Notes: generated by a model not told the origin, from the letters alone. DNA of 64,000 bases from Neckera pumila (GCA_963969595.1 OZ018410.1:32802913-32866912), one strand, 5' to 3'. Shown: positions 1 through 13,619, counted from the stretch's first letter. Made by a program: numbers and translations.

Positions 1-158
1 AATTACCACTTCTGGTGGCTCTGAATTTGAAATGGGAAGAAGTGCAAGTTGGCAATGAGCGAGTACAAACTGAATTGCAGTTACCACATTTGCAGGCACA
101 GGATTCGGGTTTAGAGTTCACGGGAAATGGAATTTGCAAAGGGATGAATTAGTCAAGG

Positions 159-955
159 GTGGCACTTGTCATTGATGAGGGTGCATCTCGTGGGCAAGGT
201 CGTGGCAAGCGCAATGCAAAGCCACGGAAGCCAAGAGGGTGGACAGAGCTTGACATTGTAATTGGGAGCACATTGCCCCCTATTTTCAAATCCGCGACAG
301 CAGAACAGGGAGCAACGTTGCACTGTCCAGGTTGTGGAGGGTTGCACCGTCTCAATGACGTAGAGAATCCATGTGCACTGTGGGAACGGTACTTCTCAAG
401 GTCACATCAAAGTCTCCAAATTCTGGTTGTCGACACCCGAAACGTCGTGCAAGACAGGGTGCACGTTTGAACACTGGCAACGGTGCCCAGTCGAGTTTGC
501 CAGTCGCGATGGAGCCAGCTCCAAGCTCCCACTTGTCATCATCAAGCATAGGGAGGGGAACAGCTTCATGAAGCCGCCCTGCAAATCCAACCAACCTCTC
601 CTCATTGTTTGACAACGTCGCCTTGGTGCATCTTGTGGACGAGTTGGTGATGGACCTCACCGTTGTAGAAGCGACACCTGCTTTGCCAATTGCGTGGGAG
701 GGTCTCCGTTTGGATTGGCGCTCACAACTGGTGCATGCGGGTCCCGGCAAATTACAACTCACTGCCACGAAGGGGGGTGTTGATCTGGTTAGTGATGGGT
801 CTGAAAGTGTGGGCCATTTGCAAAATCAACATGGGCAAGCACAAGGCCAGTTGAATGACACACATTCCCCTCAAAGTGGGGATGGCTACAATACACCGCG
901 GCAACATGGCGCAAGTGCTTCTGACGAAGGCTTCTTCAACGGGGGGGACGGCTAG
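159..955 (+). other. Coding-like block upstream of piggyBac transposase remnant
   Basis: Two open stretches are visible: 159-470, starting with a basic Arg/Lys/Gly-rich stretch (residues 10-26) and containing a CPGCG motif, and 605-955, which is acidic and Gln/Gly-rich. The second lies in the same frame as 965-1165, separated only by a TAG at 953-955, so it probably belongs to the N-terminal low-complexity part of the piggyBac-type transposase that follows. I do not recognise a domain. It may be part of a decayed element whose left end lies outside the window. Confidence 0.35.
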
Positions 956-964
956 ACTATTGAT

Positions 965-2744
965 TTGAGGGACACCACTTGGGCGCCAAACTTTGCAGAC
1001 TGTATAGGTATGAATTCATCAGACGATGGTAATTCAGATTGGATTTTGCTTGATGAGGAAGAGTTGCCAAATAAACAAGATGCACCTTTAGATGTAAATG
1101 ATTATAGGGAGTACACTTATATAGATGCAGTCCAGGGTCCTACATTAGAGCAAATCCGCCACTAGTACAGAGATTCCCAGTGGGATACCTCGAGGTCAGC
1201 TCTTAGTGGAGACCGAACCAGCTTAGAGGACCTTTTCTGGGATCCACCCAGAGAAATATCCACAACAAGCCCTCTCCCTGCGCATTCTTTGACCGATGGT
1301 ACAGTGACGATACTGTAGACCGTCTCATGAAGGAGACTAATGCATACGCTTTGCAACCTGCTACAAATTTGACTGATCCACGGCGAAGAGGCAGAGCACC
1401 AGGGACAAATGGTGGTAGCTGATGGACTCCAATGAGTAGAGTGGAAATGCGTGCATTTCTTGGAGTAAGCGTTTTGATGGGTCTGAAAACCTCACCATCC
1501 ATTCGCGACTACTGGCGGGAGGATGTCTTTTGGTGTTGTGGGGTGATTCCTTTAGTTTTCACAAGGGATCATTTTGAGTCTTTACTCCATTGCATCCATT
1601 GTGTAGATAACACCACTGCTTGCCGAGACAAAGACAACCCATTGTATGACAAGCTTTTCAAAGTCCGCTGGCTTCTGGAGCACTTTGTGGAAGTGTCAAA
1701 GGGAGTTTACAATCCAGAGAAGTGGCTCATCTGTGATGAGATTATGGTGGCATATAGGGGCTTCAGGTCGCCTTGCCGTCAATATATGCCAGCAAAGCCC
1801 ACACGGTATGGGTTCAAAATCTGGGCAGCTATGTGCGTGGAGTCTAGATTTATATGGAGCATCTTTTTGTATCTCGGCAAGGATGCATGCGAGTCAAAAT
1901 CTGGCTTGGCAGAACGCGTGGTGCACCAGCTCACCGATGGACTACAGAATCGTGGACATAGCGTATGTGTTGACAACTATTTCACATCGCCTTCTTCGTT
2001 TGACGGTTTGCTGCGCAAAGGTATATTTGCAACGGGAACAGTCCGGGAGTATAAAATTGGTTTTCCTTCTTTGCTTTGGGGTTTCAAGAAGGGTGCGCAT
2101 CCTCGCTCCACTTTGTTCTGGGCTACTCATGCGAGCGGCAAAATGGCAGCCTGTATCTGGTACAATGCAAAGCCAGTTGCTTTTCTAAGTACTTCAACGG
2201 ATCCTGTAGGACCTACCATTGTACGGCGGTGGTTGAAGGACAAGAGGGAAGAGATTCCGAGTACACCCCTTCAAGTGGAATACCAGTTGAATATGCGGGG
2301 CGTCGATCTGGTAGATCAAATGTGGAAGGATTATTCAGTGCAATTTCATAGCAACAAGTGGTGGCACAAATATTTTATGTTCACATTGGACTCAATGCTT
2401 CACAATGCTTGGGTCTTATACCCCACGATCACAGTGCAAGAAGAGAGCGGCAAGTGAAGCGTGTGAAGTTCATGTACAAAGTAGCCTTCGAATTGGTTAT
2501 GCCTCACATTGCCCGACCTCGTACTTGCAACAATTGGAACCGGACACCCACCTCTTTGCACTATTTCCAGACTCACGCTGACATTAGGCGCAGGTGCTAC
2601 ATCTATAAACACAAGCAGGCAGACTATTGTTGTGCTTGTGGTGGTGTGTTCATGTATCGCGATCCCTGCTTCCCAAAGGTTCATGGATCAAAGAAATGGA
2701 CATTGAGGGCGTCCGAGTTTGCAAGTCGTTACCATCGAAACTAA
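965..2744 (+). pseudogene. piggyBac-type transposase remnant (DDE_Tnp_1_7)
   Basis: This is a broken cut-and-paste transposase. The longest intact piece, 1432-2457 (341 aa), reads as a piggyBac DDE domain. Candidate catalytic aspartates are D102 in CDEIMVAYRGF, D181 in CVDNYFTS, and D292 or D295 in GVDLVDQM, and the C-terminal KWWHKYFMFTLD block is typical of the family. Upstream, FFDRWYSDDTVDRLMKET (about 1279-1332) matches the usual N-terminal block of the domain. A cysteine-rich C-terminal segment (CCACGGVF...PCFPKVHG, to 2744) is in another frame. Breaks seen: TAG at 1163, a frameshift between about 1250 and 1280, TGA at 1420 and a frameshift near 2440. A TTAA follows an AGGG at 3721-3728 and could be the right end, but no matching left end is in the window. 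Certain as a family, and non-functional as read. Confidence 0.85.
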
Positions 2745-3820
2745 CTAACAAGAGTTTGCTCTTGTTGTCTGATGTAGTGTGGATCGTTGTTGGAATTCAG
2801 CCAGAGGAGCTTGGATCACTATTGCAGCAGTCGGCATTCAAAGGTGACGCCCCCTTACTTCGAGCCGCATCAAGATAGCGACTATTAGGCAGGGTTGCCA
2901 CCCTAGAACCCAAATTCCGATTGATGCATCTGTTTTTGCTTTGGATTTGGCACTTTGGGTTAGGTCTTGTGTTTAGGTGTGACGGCACTTCGCTTGTTAG
3001 CCGGCAGTGTTTTAAGCGGAAGAGTGTAGGAGAGTTGTAGGATTTGCAGGGCAGAGTTCTCGTAGATTTTTGGGTCGCTTCAAATTTTGGGTCTTTGGAC
3101 TCTGCCTGTGCATGCATGCAATCCCTTGAGTGGGGCGTCATGAATTGAAGCAATTTTTGTACGCAAGGGAATTTTTGTTTTTGAATTATTGCATTCATTT
3201 GAAAGTCTGGTTGTGTATCCGAGCTCATGTATGTATAATTGTGAGAGGGAGGCCGCAATCACCTCCACCTGCACGCAGACGCTTGGATAACCAACAGTAG
3301 ACTATGCCAATTGCGAGGACCTCCCGGTTGTTTCCGGTCACCCATTTCTTGATTTCTGTCGCTCCCTGTCTTTGATCTCCTCTCATTTGGCCGGTTTCAT
3401 CGATCTTGCTTGTACAGTCTCATTCCATCCCTTGTAATCCCTTGTGAAAATGAAGTCAGAGTTGTTGGCAATCGGCGCCGATTCTGGTGCGCCATGTGAA
3501 AAAGCGGTCTCTTTGCCGCACATTTAGCTTCATCGCGTACTATAATCTTTGCATCCGCTGGTCGGAATCCAAATTGTGAATTAGCTAAACCGTCGCCTTG
3601 AACCTCACCTTTGTATCGAACAGCAGATTAGGCTGAAGCCGTGCAGATTCCCAACAACCTCTGATTCTTCACTGTCTTGTTTCTCAGCGTGTTCAGGATG
3701 CAAATGAGGGCTGGGCGGTCAAGGGTTAACATGCACCTTTGGAATAACTGGACAAGCAAGGGGTCAATTCACCTTAGCGCGTCTATAGTAGTGCAACGAG
3801 TCTAATGCAGAGGTCTAGCC
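2745..3820. other. Non-coding sequence 3' of the piggyBac remnant
   Basis: No gene is supported. The base composition is more balanced than the AT-rich DNA that follows, so this is probably the 3' non-coding part of the element. AGGGTTAA at 3721-3728 resembles a piggyBac terminus plus TTAA target site. Confidence 0.3.
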
Positions 3821-3827
3821 ATGGGTG

Positions 3828-3952
3828 AATATAAAAAAAAAAAAAAAAGACCCACTCTCCTAGCTAATTTGCATATAAGAAAAAGACCAACTCTCCTAGC
3901 TAATTTATTTATATATAAAAAAAAAGACCCACTCTCCCAGCAAATAAAAAAT
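3828..3952. repeat. Short tandem repeat, three degenerate units
   Basis: A unit of about 40 bp with the core AAGACCCACTCTCCTAGCTA occurs three times, separated by A-rich runs. Confidence 0.7.
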
Positions 3953-5059
3953 TATTATATTTTTCAGAGGTTAATACGTGGGGTCAAAATGGTCTCTTCA
4001 TTAGGCTCATTGTAGTATTCATAGACTGGACCAATTGAATATTGTTAACCCTAAATAGACAAGATCCATTGTCAAAGTACTTTGCCCAAAATGATCTAAC
4101 TTACAGACCAATAGGTGTATTCTTCATTTCTACAGTGATCTTGAAAGTCATCCATTTGGCCTTTTTGGGCCTCAATGTCTTCCACAATTAAATTTCTTAT
4201 TTTTAGAGGGGATCTTGTTTGGAAGTCAAAAAGAGTATTCTAGATTCTTTCTTTTGATTTTTTTGAATTCAGTATAAATATATGTGAATTTTCAAAATGC
4301 TAAAAACAAGTGTCTCAAAAGCGATCCTAGATCCTTGTAAAGAAAGGCCATTCATTTCAAGCAAGAATCTATAGTTGGGTTGATTTTAGAAATGGTTTGC
4401 CACTAGATGCAATATTACAATTATTGTAAGTCATCTTCAATAACTATAAAATAATTTGGCTTTTGCCTTGGGTACTTAACTATATCTTGTAATCCATATG
4501 TACATGCGTTGGAAATGTTTATTATAGAGGCTATTTAGCTATTATTTCATAGTAGATATGTCCCTATTTTTTTCTACTTCTACTTTTCATACATTTTTTT
4601 AATACCCTATGGTAGTTAAAATTGAAATTCCAGGCATTTAAATATGCCCCTACTGTAATTCAAATTTCTTTTTGCAATCTTAAAATTGATTAGTACAATG
4701 TATACACTTTAAATATTATTGAATACAACCCACACAAATATCCATTAGAAGAATTTTGGAGCCTCTGAAGGGCTGCTCTAAAGTGACCATCTAGTCTATT
4801 AAAACGCAAGTAGGTCTCGTATAATACTTGTCAGAAGTACATAGTCATATGATGTGAATTTTGCAAAACTGGTCAGTAAGAGCAAGCCTGTCGCCCAACT
4901 TCCACAATAAAAAAAGCCAATACATGCTAACTGTCATTTGTTCTTAGTTCACTATTGGAATAAATTCCAAATTTCAAAAAAGAAAAAGGCCAATATTAAA
5001 CAAGTTTTTTCATTAAAAATTAAAAACCCATTATCCAATTGTATTTAATTAAATAATTT

Positions 5060-5715
5060 TAAGTGGCTTTTGAATTTGTGTATTTTGAAATGAAAATAGG
5101 AACCTCTTTATAGAAGTGAGGTAGTGGTAGGTAGAACAATGCATGTGGGATATGTAAAATTAGGATGAATAGGAGCTCCAACGCTCACAGTTAAGTGAAA
5201 AAAATAAATTATATTAAAAAGAAGAATTTTGGGCTTCATTTAGGCATAGTAAAATAACTTTATTAAAAAAACTTTGGACTAAGAAAAGTTGGATAATCAA
5301 GCTAAAGTCATATCCAAAAATCCTTTTGAGATTTCAAGTCTGAAATCAAAAGTTATGGACAAAATTCAAACTGGATGTTTGAAGGAACAATTTTTTTGAC
5401 ATTTTCAAACATCCGGTTTGAATTTTGTCCATAACTTTTGATTTCAGACTTGAAATCTCAAAAGGATTTTTGGATATGACTTTAGCTTGATTATCCAAAT
5501 TTTCTTAGTCCAAAATTTTTTCAAAAAAGTTATTTTATTATGTCTAAATGAGGTCCAAAATTCTGCTTTTAATACAATTTCTTTTTTTCACTTAACTTTG
5601 AGAGGTGGAGCTCCTACTCATCCTAATTTACATATCCCACATGCATTGTTCTACCTACCACTACCTCACTTCTATAAAGATCTTCTCCTTTCATCTTCAA
5701 ACACTTCAAATGTCT
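5060..5715. repeat. Long inverted repeat (foldback element), family FB1
   Basis: The left arm from about 5060 to 5385 and the right arm from about 5395 to 5715 are reverse complements over roughly 300 bp, for example AGTTATGGACAAAATTCAAA on the left against TTTGAATTTTGTCCATAACT on the right. The centre lies near 5390 with almost no loop. No coding capacity is seen. A relative is at 52150-52640. Confidence 0.8.
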
Positions 5716-6785
5716 ACAAAATAAATCCTTCACACTGGCATAAAAAAATTCTTGCTGGTAAGCCACTCAACTATTTTTGGGCGTTTGCATTTTTTTCTAC
5801 AATTTGGATTGAGAAGGAAGCTTCATCCAAATAGAAAATGTTTCATGATCAAGGTTATGATGCTTTAATACATCTTAATCCTTATTATTAAACACTTTTG
5901 ACTTGGATTTTCAACCACTAACAAGCATTCGACACTGGGATTGAAGGTGAACGGGAATAGCGGAAAAAAAATTAGTTAAGCAAAAAAAAAAACTGTTTAC
6001 TGGGTCCTCGGAGGGCTGTGGAGTGGCCCTCCAAAGGCCCCAAATTTTCTCTAATGCATATTTATAGACATCATATATCAAATAATTCATACAAACGAAT
6101 GATACATGTACAATAGGAAGAATAAAGACGGGAATTGAAAACGCGTGCCCACTTACATGAATATAATGTGTCTTTGAAAACCCTAGAACTTCCGCATATC
6201 TCAGTTGGAGCAAAGAACAAATAACAACCTAAACTAAGACATTCATTATTTTGTCTATTTGCAAATGGAAAATAGAAACTCCTCATGCAAGTTTCTCCCT
6301 TTTTTTTCGGCTATTCTTTGTATAGATTAACAAATTATGTACTATGAATCCTTACAATGTATACCAATAGTAGTTTGAGTACAATATGCTTCAACGGAGT
6401 GATGCTATAGTAACTTAAATATTTTTAAATTATTAGCTACAACATTAAAAATGTATTCTATAATAGGTCTCATGCTATTTCTAAAGTGATTTCTAGTGAA
6501 GTATTTAGGATTCTGCAATATACTATTATGAAGTAACAACATTAATTGCAGCCCATTTTCCAAATGGATTCCAACATATTCATGCTAAAATGTCAACACA
6601 ATTATTATAGTAGGATTTGCATTCAAATGTCATTTATTGGCTGATTTTTTTTTTAATATTCAAAAAAAAATACCCTGGGAATTCTTGAGTTATTACCAAT
6701 TTCAATTTTTTTAATACACCTTTGAGACAAGTTCACAAATATTTTAAGCTTTTTTTTGAGCTTTGGTTTACCCTTTTATGTCTAA

Positions 6786-7163
6786 GAGCAACCCCACAAG
6801 CAAGGCACTAAAAGCACTTAATACGGGCAATGGGCGGGCCGTGGCTTAGCCACAGCACGTATGCCAAGTGCAAAGTATGCCCGGCCACTTCAAAAAATGA
6901 TGAGGGCATGGGCAAATGGATAGTCTTGAATGCGGCTCGCCAAGCTATTTAATAATCTTTTGAATCTCACCTTTTGAAAGCTTTTCTTCAAAAGTTGAAG
7001 AGATTTTTTTTTAAATAATAAAATAAGAAGTATAGTGCACCTTTTGACTACTTGGCAAGTCTTCCCGTGGGGCCGGGACTCTTCAATCAAAATGGCGGCA
7101 TACCAAACCACAACAAATCCTTGTTTGGCGCCCTTGTTCCGTGCGCTAGCTGTGCAGTTGCTC
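6786..7163. mobile_element. Tourist-like MITE, TAA target duplication
   Basis: The termini GAGCAACCCCA and the inverted TTGCTC lie directly inside TAA on both sides (6783-6785 and 7164-7166). It is 378 bp and GC-richer than its surroundings. Ends and TSD resemble two other copies in this window (39766-40159 and 59272-59535). The 3-bp TSD points to PIF/Harbinger. Confidence 0.65.
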
Positions 7164-7343
7164 TAAGCAACCATATCAAGAATGTTTTTAATAAAGAAGT
7201 GTCATGTCATGAATCTTAAAGGCCTAATATTCCACTCACAATTGATCTAAAATATTCAAATGATAACTAATACATGCACCCATATCAATACAATGACAAC
7301 ATTAAAATAAATGATCCACAATGATACAGGCATTAAACTTTAA

Positions 7344-7876
7344 CCCCTAAAAGCCCAAGGGGTTTAGACAAAATACAAATGTGTTATAAAATGTAAGTTC
7401 TAAAACTTTTTTGAAATTTTAGTCAAAGAAGATAATGTGAAGCACAAAAAGTAAAAAGCATTTGTACGGTCAAATTTATAAAATTATATTTAGATTCTCT
7501 TAAAATGAATTTTGAAGATATAACTTCAAAAATTCACCAAAAATATAATTTCTATTTTAGCATCTGAATTTTTTTTTATTGGTCAAAATTGTGGTTTCTA
7601 TTGATTTGTGAAAAAATGCATGAGATCTAGGAATGAGAATACCAACATTTTCTCAAAATAGTAAGTTTTTCAACACTAGGCAAATCTAAACACTTTGTGC
7701 TAGTTTTCTTATAATTTTTGTTTGACTGTAGCAATCTGAATTTTGAATATAAATATTGATAGACAACCCAATTTTTTGATAAAAAAAAAGAAGTTGAAAA
7801 AGAAGTTTTTTTTTGCCCGAAAATTTTGCCCAAAGTTGGGCAGCAACCAAAAAATGGTCGCTTGAGCACTTAGGGG
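7344..7876. mobile_element. TTAA-flanked MITE, 533 bp (second subfamily)
   Basis: It starts CCCCTAA after TTAA (7340-7343) and ends TTAGGGG before TTAA (7877-7880), with ends reading CCCCTAAAAGCCC and, inverted, CCCCTAAGTGCTCAAG. TTAA duplication with CCC-starting ends is the piggyBac signature. The interior differs from the ~920-bp family. An element end with almost the same sequence (CCCTAAGTGCTCAAG) begins at 34410. Confidence 0.65.
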
Positions 7877-8675
7877 TTAAAAAGACATGTCTATAATCAC
7901 TTTTCTAAACTTCAAAGTCCTTTCTATATGCTCCCATTTTGTATTTGAGAATGAATAAAATATTTGAAGTAGTTTTCAAAGATGTAATCACATGCCTTCT
8001 ACAAGTCACCTAATTTCGAACCTTTTTGTGAAAACTTGAAATTATTGTTAGTTTTTTAATGAAAAATAAAACAACATTCATATCTTGAAATACAAAGTAT
8101 GTTTAGAAAATTAGAAATTTTTTCCGTAGGTGTATTCTACATTATAAACCAATATTCTGCAAATAAAATTTTGGTGTCATTTGAAAATTAGATTATCAAT
8201 TTAAATTGCATTAAAAATTTGAGGTTTAGGGATTTTTAAATTTTTTGAATTAGAAGTAAAATTTAGACTTGATGAGCTTCATTTTGTTAGTTGAAATCAA
8301 ATTCTAAAAATTTAAATTTTATGTCTTATGTTGAGATCAAGAAAAAGGAGTAGGAATTGCCAAAAATGCTCTATACAATGATCCATGGATTTGCCATTTC
8401 CTTGTATAGGAAAGTCGAAATAATATCACAAGAAGGGAGCACCTAACACTTTATACTAAAAATAGTTTCATGCAACTCCCCTACCTCCCAATTCAATGGA
8501 AGACAGATACATTTTTTCATACTTAAAGCCTCTTTGAAATCATTTAATCCTTAAAGGACCAAGGCCTTTTTTTGGCCAAAAAACATTCAAAATTGCCATT
8601 TCTATAGCAAAGAGTAAAAAAAATCTGAAAATTGTTTTTTTTGCACATCTAACCGTGGGATCTTACACCTAACTA

Positions 8676-11600
8676 TGGTAGGAGGCTCTTAAGTCATCCG
8701 TTTAAGGAAAAGAACAGGTCTGTGGAGAAAAAAGAGCATGGAAACATGATTCTGAAATTTTTGGTGGATTGAGAATTGAAGAGCAGTTCGATGGGAAATG
8801 AAATCAAAATTTTCAGAGTTTCCATGAATTTAATATGATTTAAAGAAGAAGCATGTGCGTAGGTATAAATTAATGTTCTTGGAGTGCAATAATAATGAAG
8901 AGAAGAGTGCCTGTGAAGAGAGCATGTCAGTTGAAGAAGCCATGAATGCGAAGTTCAATATTGTTCATAAAACTTTTTAATGTGTCTGCTTACATTTTAA
9001 AATGCACCCATGACTATGTGAGCAACTCACACTGAAAGCCTGACAACTGCCGCTTTGTACACTGTGAAGAAGATGTTCCTACATAAATCCGCGTGTTAGA
9101 CTGCACTTAAACTTGCCCACATGATGCTTTAAGTAAAAGCATCCTAATCCTAAAAGCGTGTGGAACTGGCTGTAGAAATTCAAAAATTTCATCGTCCTCC
9201 CATGCTGAAGTGCTCCTGCTGCCCTATTGCCGAATCTTTCCCAAGCAACCTCCTCCATTTGTGGCCGTTGGGAACTTCGTTGCAAAGGCTCCCCACATCG
9301 GATCCCGAGCTCGCCGGCGTTGCAGTCTCTCCGCATCGGATATTTGCCTTTCCGCTATTGCAGCCTCGCCGCATCGGATCGCTGTTGGGTTTTTGAAATT
9401 CCCCCGCGTTGGTCTTCCTCTGTCCGTTAACGTCTCCCGCTCCATCATATTCTTCGTTGCTCCCCTGTTATGTCTTGCGCCAATCCTCTAGCACAGTCAT
9501 CCTCCTCCCCAGTAACATCGGTTGCCAAGCTGCTGCAGTTCCCTCTGTCCCTGCAACGTCGACTGTCCTATGTTTCTCCCTCTCTCTTTCTTTCCTGCAT
9601 CTTCAGTGGCGAAGATTGTAGATAGTCATACCTCTTGCATTTGATGGTCCAGGTGCAGATGCTTGTAGGTTGAAACATGGCTGAGGGTAATGCCAAAAAC
9701 GATTGTTGTACATTTGTTGGTGGGCAATGGGAGTACTTGTCCACACACTTTGCACCTCTTGGAGAGGTGGTAGGTGAGTCGTGTCTTCACCTCTACGCTT
9801 TGCTGCTCGCCTCTACATTGCCAGCTTCTGATTCTCTCTGCAAATTTGTGGTGCACTGCCACAGTAGGGAGCTCTGTAACCAACGATTGGAGCATTTTCC
9901 TTCATCGCATCATGGAGCTTTTGTCCCAGAGCTCTCACGTTCTTTGTGCTCCACAGCTCTTTGTGCTTTCTATTTGCTCTAGCTAGTTCTGCTCTTGCCT
10001 TTTTTGCTGCTTGTTTGTCCTTCTTGTGCTGTGCCCTAAGACCTTTGTTCGTCTCCCTCATTGATTGTCTTTTTTCTGGTTCTTCTGCAGCTTCGTTCCT
10101 CTTTCTAGCAAGCACTTCTAGAAGTTGGACATGGTCCTCTTGAGTGAGTAAAATCGACTTGTGGTAATCAATTTGAGCTTCCATCCGTGGTTTTGAACTA
10201 GAGGGTAACGGTATTGTTGGCAGTTGTAGGAACTCTGTGAGTCCTTTCTGAATTCCCTCCATAGCTTCATGTTCTTCATCAGTGCACAGAGGGTCTTCAA
10301 GTCCTTTCCCTGCCAGTCCATCCTCCTCCTCACCACTTGTTTCAACATAGTATTGTTGAGAAATTGGCAGATCACTTGGTTCTTCGTCTAGTATTTCTTC
10401 TAGTTCCCACTGTGGAAGTTGATCTTCCTCTTCAAGTGCAGCTCCGTTTCTAGGGCTCATAGCATTGCTGGGTCCTTCCTGCCGCCGGTCATACGCTTCA
10501 CTTGGGCCCATTCTTGAGTCCATCACTTTAGCATTGAGAGGGTAGATGCCTGTGACCAAGAATCCTTTAGTAATGTTCTTGGGAGATAATGCTCGTCTTA
10601 GTACATTGGACACCCATTGAGCAAGGTCCTCCTTCTTGGGCAGCTGACCCTTGTGGCTTAGACTCCATTTATCTCTGTAGGCACGAAATGCAAGCTTGAA
10701 TGGTTTGAAACAGCACACGTCTAGAGGTTGTAGACTATGGGATGTGTGGGAGGGAAAAGTAATCAAGTCCAATCCTTTGGACATAGCTAGTTTGATGACG
10801 TCCATGGTCACATGAGATCCGTGGCCATCTAAGATCAAGACATGCCTATTGGTGGTTGAAATGTCATACAGCTTTTCCAACTTCAATAAAAAGTGAAGCA
10901 TCCATTCTTTGAATAATTCATTGGTCATCCAAGCTTTGTCTTGCACGGACATCACAGCATCCTTCTCTCCTGTTCTAAGTAAGAAGTTCCTACCCTTTCT
11001 TTTCCCCTTGAAAATGTAGAAATTAGGAATGCTATCACCGTTTGCATTGATGCAGGACAGAACTGTCAACCATTCTCTACTATCAGGGATGACTCTTTGG
11101 ACATTTCTGCTTCCCCTTTTTGCAATGACATAGCCTCCGCCATCCCGGCCAGCTTGTGCACCGCTCTTGTCACAGTTCCATATCTGATGTGCCTCATATT
11201 TGTGATTTGTGTATAATGTTTGCAAGTTTTCATAAAAAGATGCTACAATCTCTGGACAGAGGTTTCTAGCCCGATTTTGATCTAGGGATTGTGGTTTCCT
11301 TAGTGATAAATCGGGATGCCGTTTTCTGAAACACCTCACCCAACCAGGGCCTGGAACTCCATCTTTGAATGGAGTGACTCTGGCTTGGGTGAGTATACCA
11401 ACTTTTTCTTGTAGTTGGCCTATTGTGAAAGGGAATCCGAGCTCTTGCATTTTGATTAGGTACTATACAAGCTCTAGTTCCTCTGCATCTGTTAACACAA
11501 CTTTCCTACCTCTCCGTCTATACAAAGTGGTGCCATAAACATGGCCACGCAAAGTAGAACATGGTATATCTTCTTTCCTTGCCGCAGCTCGAAGTGGCAG

Positions 11601-13036
11601 CCCTTTATCAACATCTGCTAACGCCCTTCTCAGCTGCTATTGGCTCCAGTTACCGTTCACTTTCAATTTCTTCTGGGAAAGTGTTGTCTTACCTTTTTCA
11701 ATAGTTGTGGTAGTTGTACTTTGGCCCACCTCTCCTACTTTCCTCTTCCCTTTGCTGTCAAATGTTGGCTGCAAGTGCAGGGCTTTTGCTGCACGGTCCC
11801 AAGGACGATGTCCTGCTGCGGGCCCAGAGTCGCCCGATGCACGAGTTCGAGGCTGTCGGCATCGTAAATGTAGTCCACTTAGAGCACAACCTTCACGACC
11901 TGCTTCCTCAGCTCCAATCGGCTGCCTGCTCGCTGCCCCGGTCGCCTGCCTGCTTATCATCCGGTCTTCATTTCTTCTGTCGTTGGGGCCCAACAATGCT
12001 GCATGGCTCCGCTTCTTTTGGGTCTGTGGAGCTCCCCCGTTGTTTCCTGCTAGGTAGCGCCTCCTGAGACCGGCTCCACCATGTGGAGCCTCAGGACCTT
12101 CTAATCCTTCTGGGACCCAGCCTTGGGCGATTGCCCCCATCTCCCGCAGTTGCTCCAAGCATTGGAGTTCTTCGTGGTACTTCCCCCACTCCAAGAATTC
12201 GCGGCTTTGTTCATCTCCATAGTCATCGTCATCCTCACGGTATGAGTGCGTAGTCCTTGAACTCCTCTCATCATGCCAACTGTCTTCGTTGCTTTTGTCA
12301 TTGTCACTACTACTTGTCATGGTCCTAGCACTCATCTCGTGGAAAGGGAATTCACTGCAAGAAATCTACAAAGAAATCGAAAACTAACTATGTAGCTATT
12401 TTCAATGAACTGTATTACTTCGTTCACTGTGGTCCCTCCATTCTTTCCTTCAAGTTCCTCCGTGGTTGCAAAATTCTCTCATTCACATCAGTCTCTTCTC
12501 AAGTCACTGAATTCCTCTCCTTTCAGCTCATTGAAGTCCTCTCCTTGAGCTTCACCTTGCAAGTGCTGAACAATTTTGTCCTCTTAGTTCATTTCTTTAT
12601 TGCAATTGAAAGTGACGGCTTGGCATTCACGAACTGGTTTGCAGTACTTTCTCAAAGTGGCGGCCTTGTTGCTTACAATAATCCCGTATTTTTTCAAAAT
12701 ATGTGTACAATTGTCTTCTTATTCAATGGAGATGGGTCCCAAAGAACAGCACAATACTTCTATATTGCAGTCCATTATGCTGCTGTATGAATGCGCACCC
12801 TCCACAAGTATATTTAAAGTTTTTTTATGAATACGCGAATTTATGACACACTTCTCAATGGAAAAGAGTTAAACCCTGTTGCACAATCACGTTTTCAGCA
12901 TTCTAAAACCACACCCATCCAAACATAAAACTGCTACATAATCACTTCTTTCCTGTTTGTAGACGTCCTTGCACGATATCAGGGCCATCTAGACGAGCGA
13001 TTGAAAATGAGTGGGCGGAGATCGAGCCTCCTACCA
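8676..13036. mobile_element. Complete pogo-like DNA transposon, 4.36 kb, TA duplication
   Basis: The element starts TGGTAGGAGGCTC and ends with the exact inverse, GAGCCTCCTACCA: perfect 13-bp terminal repeats flanked by TA (8674-8675 and 13037-13038). The interrupted host is the MITE at 8548-13830, whose relatives show the uninterrupted site with a single TA (for example the CTAACTAGTATGACAATG context of the copy at 32615-33531). TA duplication and a pogo/Tigger-type transposase inside (9813-12335, minus) place it in the Tc1/mariner superfamily. The non-coding flanks are about 1.1 kb on the left and 0.7 kb on the right. Confidence 0.9.
9813..12335 (-). pseudogene. pogo/Tigger-type transposase with two in-frame TAG stops
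   Basis: One reading frame of about 840 codons runs from ATG at 12335 to the stop at 9813 and is broken only by TAG at 11637-11639 and TAG about 180 bp later, just upstream of 11450. Order: an acidic Ser/Asp-rich N-terminus (residues 1-50), a basic linker, a helix-turn-helix region around the first stop (QLRRALADVDKGLPLRAAA), a CENP-B-type HTH (PGPGWVRCFRKRHPDL), then the DDE_1 nuclease. Acidic residues are visible in IWNCDKSGAQ (about 389 of the full frame), VLILDGHGSHVT (about 503) and SLQPLDVCCFKPFK (about 539). The C-terminus is Lys/Arg-rich. No frameshift was found, so decay is slight. The two stops could alternatively lie in unrecognised introns, but the sequence across them stays family-like. 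Confidence 0.88.
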
Positions 13037-13619
13037 TAGTATAAGAATGTGTGGAAAAAATTACAAAATTTTTGACCGTACAAATTGCAAAGTATCTGCG
13101 TTTAACATGGAAAAAAAATTAGATTTTCAGCACATTGCGGGATTAGATTATTTGACTTTGAACCTTCTTAACTTTAACTTTTTGAGATTGAGCTTTAAAT
13201 CTTTATGGTGGAGAATTGAGTTGAGAGTCTAGGATAACAAAGAAAATACAAAAAACTTAATTTTCATACTTAAAAAATTGTTAAATAGAAGTAAATACAA
13301 GCTAGAAGGAAAATCTAACATATTAGTATCTCTAAAATGGAATTAAAATGCACTAATTACAATGGTGAGATTGTTCTAGCATGCAAAAAATAAATGACAT
13401 GTAGAATTAATTTTTTTTAAATTGTAAAAATTGCATTTAGAAATGAATTCTATAAGTTATTTTTTTGAGAAGATGCTCCAACTACCAGAAAAACAAGATT
13501 GTCTATAACTTTCTCATAATAAATCCAAATGGAATGAATCAAAGCTTTCCATGTAGACAAATATATAATCTATGAGAAAAAAAGAAAATAAATTAAAATT
13601 TTTGAATTTTTTTTGCTAC

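Noticed and set aside
3721..3728. AGGGTTAA as the right end of the piggyBac element
   Set aside because: Only suggestive; the left end is not in the window and the ends of the local MITEs do not match it.
5487..5834. 115-codon open frame starting in the foldback arm
   Set aside because: It lies mostly within an inverted repeat, is AT-driven and has no recognisable domain.
11640..12067. Open frames on the plus strand opposite the pogo transposase
   Set aside because: Shadows of the GC-rich transposase N-terminus; the minus frame carries the recognisable domains.
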